Source of the DNA: an uncultured Mailhella sp.
GTDB taxonomy: Bacteria > Desulfobacterota > Desulfovibrionia > Desulfovibrionales > Desulfovibrionaceae
Length of the DNA: 7,795 bases
Reading direction: 5' to 3'
Assembly: GCF_905187505.1 (NCBI RefSeq)
Contig: NZ_CAJJIC010000112.1
Location: forward strand, 1-7,795
Shown: positions 4,481 to 7,795 of the stretch, piece after piece
Position numbering within the stretch: position 1 is the stretch's first letter
Layout of the letters: the number at the start of each line of letters is the position of its first letter
The notes under the pieces: model-generated
Seen by the model: the letters and a program-made list of their open reading frames with translations, nothing else
Databases searched by the model: none
What the model was told of the DNA's origin: nothing
Program-made: the position numbers and the translations under genes

Positions 4481-7400
4481 ATGATCGCTTCTCTTCTTTC
4501 CCGTTTCGGCAAATCGTCCTCGCGCCTTGCCCTGGCCTCGGCCCTCGCCATGGCGTTCGGCCTCTCTTCTCTCTTCCCCTCCGGCGCGGCGCAGGCTTAT
4601 GAATCGCGCTATGTTCCCAAGGCCGACGGCTCGCCTCTCTTTGAGCTGCGCTTTTTCGGCAAAGGGGAAAAGTTTGACGAACCGAACGAAGATTACGACG
4701 GCCTGTCCACCTGGACGCTCTCCGAAAAACAGAAGAACGGCGTCATCGAGGCCGTCCGCCTCTGGGCCGACACGCTCGGAGCGTCAAGCCGCAACACCTC
4801 GCCCATCGTCATCAACGTCGGCACCTTCGACGAGGAAAATGCCGCGGCAGTCAGTTATCCCAATGACTCCGATCTTCCCGTCGTTCCCACCGGAATGCAG
4901 GGCGCCATCATAAACGGCACGGCCATGGACCAGCCGGCGGTCATCTCGATCGGCCCTCTTGACTTCGCCTTTGCCGGGCGGCTTTCGCCGATTCCCTTGA
5001 CAGGCTCATGGGATTTCACGGCTACGCTGTACCATGAAATGGGTCACGCTCTCGGCATTGCCAGCCAGGTCACGAGTAATGACGACGGCGTCACGGAACA
5101 GATTTCCGTATGGAACTCGCACCTCGTGGACCAGTACGGCAACAGGCTCCAGCCGGGCATGATCATCGTTTCGGAAAGCGAGGCCGACAGCGTGGAAGGT
5201 CCGAAGTTCGTCGTGGGCGACACGACGGCAAGCGGCGTGCATTTCTACGGCAAGCACGTTTCCGAAGTGCTCGGAGAAGGCAACGGCCTGCTCATTGAAG
5301 GCTATGAGGACGACGACCCCGAGCTTTCGCACATAGAACTGGAACACGACCTCATGAGCCACCAGACCTACCGCAACTACGCCTCCTTCATGGAAGCGGA
5401 CCTGGCCGCGCTTCAGGACCTGGGCTACAATTTCGACCGCAAAAACTACTACGGCTTCTCCGTGTACGGCGACGGCCTGACCCTGGTGAACAAAAACGGC
5501 TATTTTGCCAGAAATGCCGAAGGCACCGCCTACCTCTACGGCGTGCCGAACACCGCCACGCTCGGCGTGGGCCTGCACGTGTACGGCAAGAACAACACCA
5601 TCACTCAGGCCGCCGACCTGCTTGCCTGCGGCACGGCGGGCACCGGCATTCGCGTGGACGGCAGCGCCAACACCCTCACCATAGCTCCCGGCGTGCGCAT
5701 TGCGGCCGACGGCACCTGGGGCACGGGTCTTCTCGTGACCTACGGCAAAAATCAGACCGTCATAAGCCGCGGCGACATTACCGCCCTCGGCAAGGGAGGC
5801 ATTGCCGCCCGCTTCGACTTCGGCAAAAACTTACTCGGCAACGACACGGAATACCGCGGCTCATGGATATGGAACAACTACGCGGACATATCCATCGCCG
5901 ACAGCGAAAACACGGATCTTGACGGCTTTCCCCTGAACCTCGACGGTCCGCTCGTTTCCCGTTTCGACGTGAGCGGCCTTCTTGCCGGAACGGATGCCTC
6001 CATCTTCATTTCCAAAAACGCACTGGTCAAAGACATCAACGTCCTTTCCGGCGCGCAGATCATCGGTGACATCGTTTCCGAATGGGACCCGAGCAACGAA
6101 GACATCCAATATATGGGCGACAGAGGCGATCTTCACACCGCTCTCACCTTCGGCCATGCCGCCAATGCGGACGGAACCGTGGGGGATCCCGACAGCAGCT
6201 TCGACATGACGCTCTTCGGCTCCGTCGACGGCGCCAAAAGCATCGACATGAGCCTCGACGCCGGACGCCTTGCCGTCACCGGCACGGTGAACGCTTACTC
6301 TCTGAAGAACTCCGGACGCCTTGCCCTGTACGGCGCGGATGAATCCGGCAAGTCCGCCCATCTGACCTCAAGCTTCGTGAACGGCAAAAACGCCGTGCTC
6401 GAAACCCTCGTTTCCTCTGCCGGCAAGGTGAACGGCATTGAAGCGAATTCCGCCGTGCTTGCCGGTACCTGGGCCCTGCGGCCCATGCCGGAATTCTACG
6501 CCGCAGGCTCCGTCATCCGCCCGGAATCTCCCGTGGAGGCCGAATACGTTTCCGGCGACTTTGAAAACGCCGTGGTGGAAAATACTTCCCCCACGCTTGA
6601 TTTTTCCCTGAGCTTCGACCCCGAATTCACCCTGACCGCTTCCCGTGACCGCGACGCCTACAGCCGCTACGCCCAAAACGCGGGCGCACGCTCCCTCGGC
6701 AATGCTCTCCGGGGCATTTCCGGCGTGGCCGAAGGCGACATGCAAAACCTTCTTGCCGCGCTCGACTGGTCGGCGCCGGACGGCTCCGCCGTTTCCCGCG
6801 CTCTGAACGCCCTCGGCCCGGAAGCCTTCGACAACGCCGCCCGCGCCTCCCTGAACCAGATGAGCGAGTTCAGCTCGCTCCTCTTTAGGCACATGACCGC
6901 CGCTGAAACCGCCCGCCGCGCGGGCATCCTGCCGGACTCCCCCGACGCGGGAAACTGGACGCTCTGGGCCGCGCCCTACGGCTCCGGCTCCTGGCAGAGC
7001 GGCCGCGGCGGTCTTTCAAACTGGCACAGCACCGGCGCAGGACTCATGGCGGGACTCGACCGCCGCTTCGATTCCGGCCTCACTCTGGGCGCACACATCG
7101 CGGCGGGCGCCCGCCGCACCTTTACCGGCGGCAGCCACAGCGCCACGGCCGAAACGCGTGACTTCATGCTCGGCGTGCAGGGCCTCTACGCCCCTGATGC
7201 CTGGAACGGCTTCTACCTCACCGCTCAGGCCCGCGCGGGCGTGGAAGACGGCGACATGACAAGAAACCTTGCCGCAAACGGCTACTTTGCCCACAACGAA
7301 AGCGACTGGACCGGCTTTGCCTTCGGCTCCCTCATCGGCGCAGGCAAGGACTGGACGTGGAACACGGATGCAGGAACTCTTGCCGCCGGCCCCCTCGCCT

Positions 7401-7795
7401 TCCTCGAATGGAACGCCTTGCGCCGCCCCGGCATTTCGGAACGCGGCTTCTCGGCCTCGCGCCTGCACCTTGAAAGCGACGCCTTCCACTCCGTGCCCCT
7501 CACTCTGGGCGCACACATGGCATGGAACACCGCCACCGCCAACGGCTCCACCCTCGGCCTCGATCTCATGGCAGGCTGGAAGCACGAACTGGCCGACGAT
7601 TCCTTCTCCTCCCGCGCCTCCTTCCGGGACTACGGAGCCTTCGGCTTTGCTTCCGATACCTCCCTCACCGGCCGCGACGCCATGGTGCTCCAGTCAAGCC
7701 TTACCCTCACCGCCAAAAACAACTTCTCCCTCCAGATGAACCTCGGCGGCGAACTCTTCCGCCCCCACGCCTCCGCCGTCAACGCCGGCCTCACC
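4481..7795 (+). CDS. Metalloprotease autotransporter (C-terminus cut by window edge)
   Basis: This is one uninterrupted frame of 1105 codons, still open at the window end. Residues 1-39 are a signal peptide (basic start, hydrophobic LALASALAMAFGL, cleavage after GAAQA). Residues ~40-320 form a zinc protease domain: HEMGHALG (185-192) supplies two His ligands and catalytic Glu186, SHIELEHDLMS (283-293) a probable third ligand (H284) and Met-turn (M292), and MEADLAALQDLGY (304-316) the closing helix. This order is typical of leishmanolysin/matrixin-like bacterial secreted proteases. Residues 362-450 hold a short beta-helix, and about 450-720 a further beta-rich passenger. Residues 723-805 form the helical stalk (LNALGPEAFDNAARASL). 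From GNWTLWAAPYGS (824) onward comes the outer-membrane beta-barrel, about 280 residues and nearly complete. The protein is probably exported by Sec and displayed or shed at the surface. ATG 4481 is the first start after an in-frame TGA at 4436-4438; it has no Shine-Dalgarno. Confidence 0.88.
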   Translation, partial: MIASLLSRFGKSSSRLALASALAMAFGLSSLFPSGAAQAYESRYVPKADGSPLFELRFFGKGEKFDEPNEDYDGLSTWTLSEKQKNGVIEAVRLWADTLGASSRNTSPIVINVGTFDEENAAAVSYPNDSDLPVVPTGMQGAIINGTAMDQPAVISIGPLDFAFAGRLSPIPLTGSWDFTATLYHEMGHALGIASQVTSNDDGVTEQISVWNSHLVDQYGNRLQPGMIIVSESEADSVEGPKFVVGDTTASGVHFYGKHVSEVLGEGNGLLIEGYEDDDPELSHIELEHDLMSHQTYRNYASFMEADLAALQDLGYNFDRKNYYGFSVYGDGLTLVNKNGYFARNAEGTAYLYGVPNTATLGVGLHVYGKNNTITQAADLLACGTAGTGIRVDGSANTLTIAPGVRIAADGTWGTGLLVTYGKNQTVISRGDITALGKGGIAARFDFGKNLLGNDTEYRGSWIWNNYADISIADSENTDLDGFPLNLDGPLVSRFDVSGLLAGTDASIFISKNALVKDINVLSGAQIIGDIVSEWDPSNEDIQYMGDRGDLHTALTFGHAANADGTVGDPDSSFDMTLFGSVDGAKSIDMSLDAGRLAVTGTVNAYSLKNSGRLALYGADESGKSAHLTSSFVNGKNAVLETLVSSAGKVNGIEANSAVLAGTWALRPMPEFYAAGSVIRPESPVEAEYVSGDFENAVVENTSPTLDFSLSFDPEFTLTASRDRDAYSRYAQNAGARSLGNALRGISGVAEGDMQNLLAALDWSAPDGSAVSRALNALGPEAFDNAARASLNQMSEFSSLLFRHMTAAETARRAGILPDSPDAGNWTLWAAPYGSGSWQSGRGGLSNWHSTGAGLMAGLDRRFDSGLTLGAHIAAGARRTFTGGSHSATAETRDFMLGVQGLYAPDAWNGFYLTAQARAGVEDGDMTRNLAANGYFAHNESDWTGFAFGSLIGAGKDWTWNTDAGTLAAGPLAFLEWNALRRPGISERGFSASRLHLESDAFHSVPLTLGAHMAWNTATANGSTLGLDLMAGWKHELADDSFSSRASFRDYGAFGFASDTSLTGRDAMVLQSSLTLTAKNNFSLQMNLGGELFRPHASAVNAGLT
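5564..5830 (+). repeat. Four-copy beta-helix repeat in the passenger domain
   Basis: Protein-level repeats begin at residues 362, 387, 414 and 439, a spacing of 25-27. Each follows G-x-G-(I/L)-x-V-x-x-G-(K/S)-x-N-x-T-(I/L) loosely: GVGLHVYGKNNTI, GTGIRVDGSANTL, GTGLLVTYGKNQTV and GGIAARFDFGKN. Such spacing fits one turn of a right-handed beta-helix per repeat, typical of autotransporter passengers. It lies directly after the protease domain. Confidence 0.6.
7078..7518 (+). repeat. Exact 21-bp direct repeat within the beta-barrel coding region
   Basis: Bases 7078-7098 and 7498-7518 are identical and lie 420 bp (140 codons) apart in the same frame. They encode LTLGAHIA (867-874) and LTLGAHMA (1007-1014), both in putative transmembrane beta-strands. 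Flanking sequence differs. Confidence 0.7.

Noticed and set aside
2889..4484. 531-codon + strand frame overlapping the radical SAM gene
   Set aside because: The translation is extremely Arg/Pro/His-rich with no domain signature, as expected from an out-of-frame reading of GC-rich coding DNA.
5006..5578. 190-codon - strand frame inside the autotransporter gene
   Set aside because: It overlaps the protease domain, whose HExxH, Met-turn and terminal helix are all in the + frame. It has no motif of its own.
6368..6892. 174-codon - strand frame and other - strand frames across the passenger and barrel
   Set aside because: The continuous + strand frame from 4481 to the window end explains this region; the antisense products are Gly/Ala/Val-rich noise.
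1..7795. CRISPR array, tRNA, rRNA, insertion sequence or attachment sites
   Set aside because: No regularly spaced repeats, tRNA-like cloverleaf, transposase motifs or terminal inverted repeats were seen on reading both strands by eye.

Overview
The window is GC-rich, densely coding DNA with every supported gene on the + strand. The codon bias, the family of the radical SAM protein and the large autotransporter together suggest a host-associated Desulfovibrionaceae (Desulfovibrio/Bilophila/Mailhella type). This assignment rests on recall of protein families and was not confirmed by a search.

Layout. Bases 1-178 hold a terminator-like hairpin, probably from an upstream gene, and an AT-rich promoter-like stretch. 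Bases 179-1426 encode an EntS-like (MFS_3) major facilitator exporter, followed 69 bp later by an AEC (auxin efflux carrier) family permease at 1496-2464. The two could be cotranscribed. A strong hairpin lies just after the permease. A promoter-like sequence carrying a perfect dyad (2531-2559) then precedes a 69-residue Lar-like zinc-ribbon protein at 2634-2843, which has an excellent Shine-Dalgarno. After a 184-bp gap with no recognisable gene comes a radical SAM protein of unknown substrate (3028-4368), closed by a clear intrinsic terminator.

The main object is at 4481-7795: one reading frame of 1105 codons that is still open at the window edge. It encodes a signal peptide, an HExxHxxG zinc metalloprotease domain of leishmanolysin/matrixin-like type with a displaced third ligand, a short beta-helix with roughly 26-residue repeats, a longer beta-rich passenger and stalk, and most of an autotransporter beta-barrel. 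It therefore looks like a self-secreted, surface-displayed or shed protease. Its 5' leader is unusual: three perfect inverted repeats in a row follow the radical SAM stop codon, and there is no Shine-Dalgarno.

Nothing in the sequence shows that these genes form one pathway. They read as two transporters, a small zinc protein, an orphan radical SAM enzyme and a secreted protease-autotransporter that happen to be neighbours. The most unusual items are the protease-autotransporter and the radical SAM protein.
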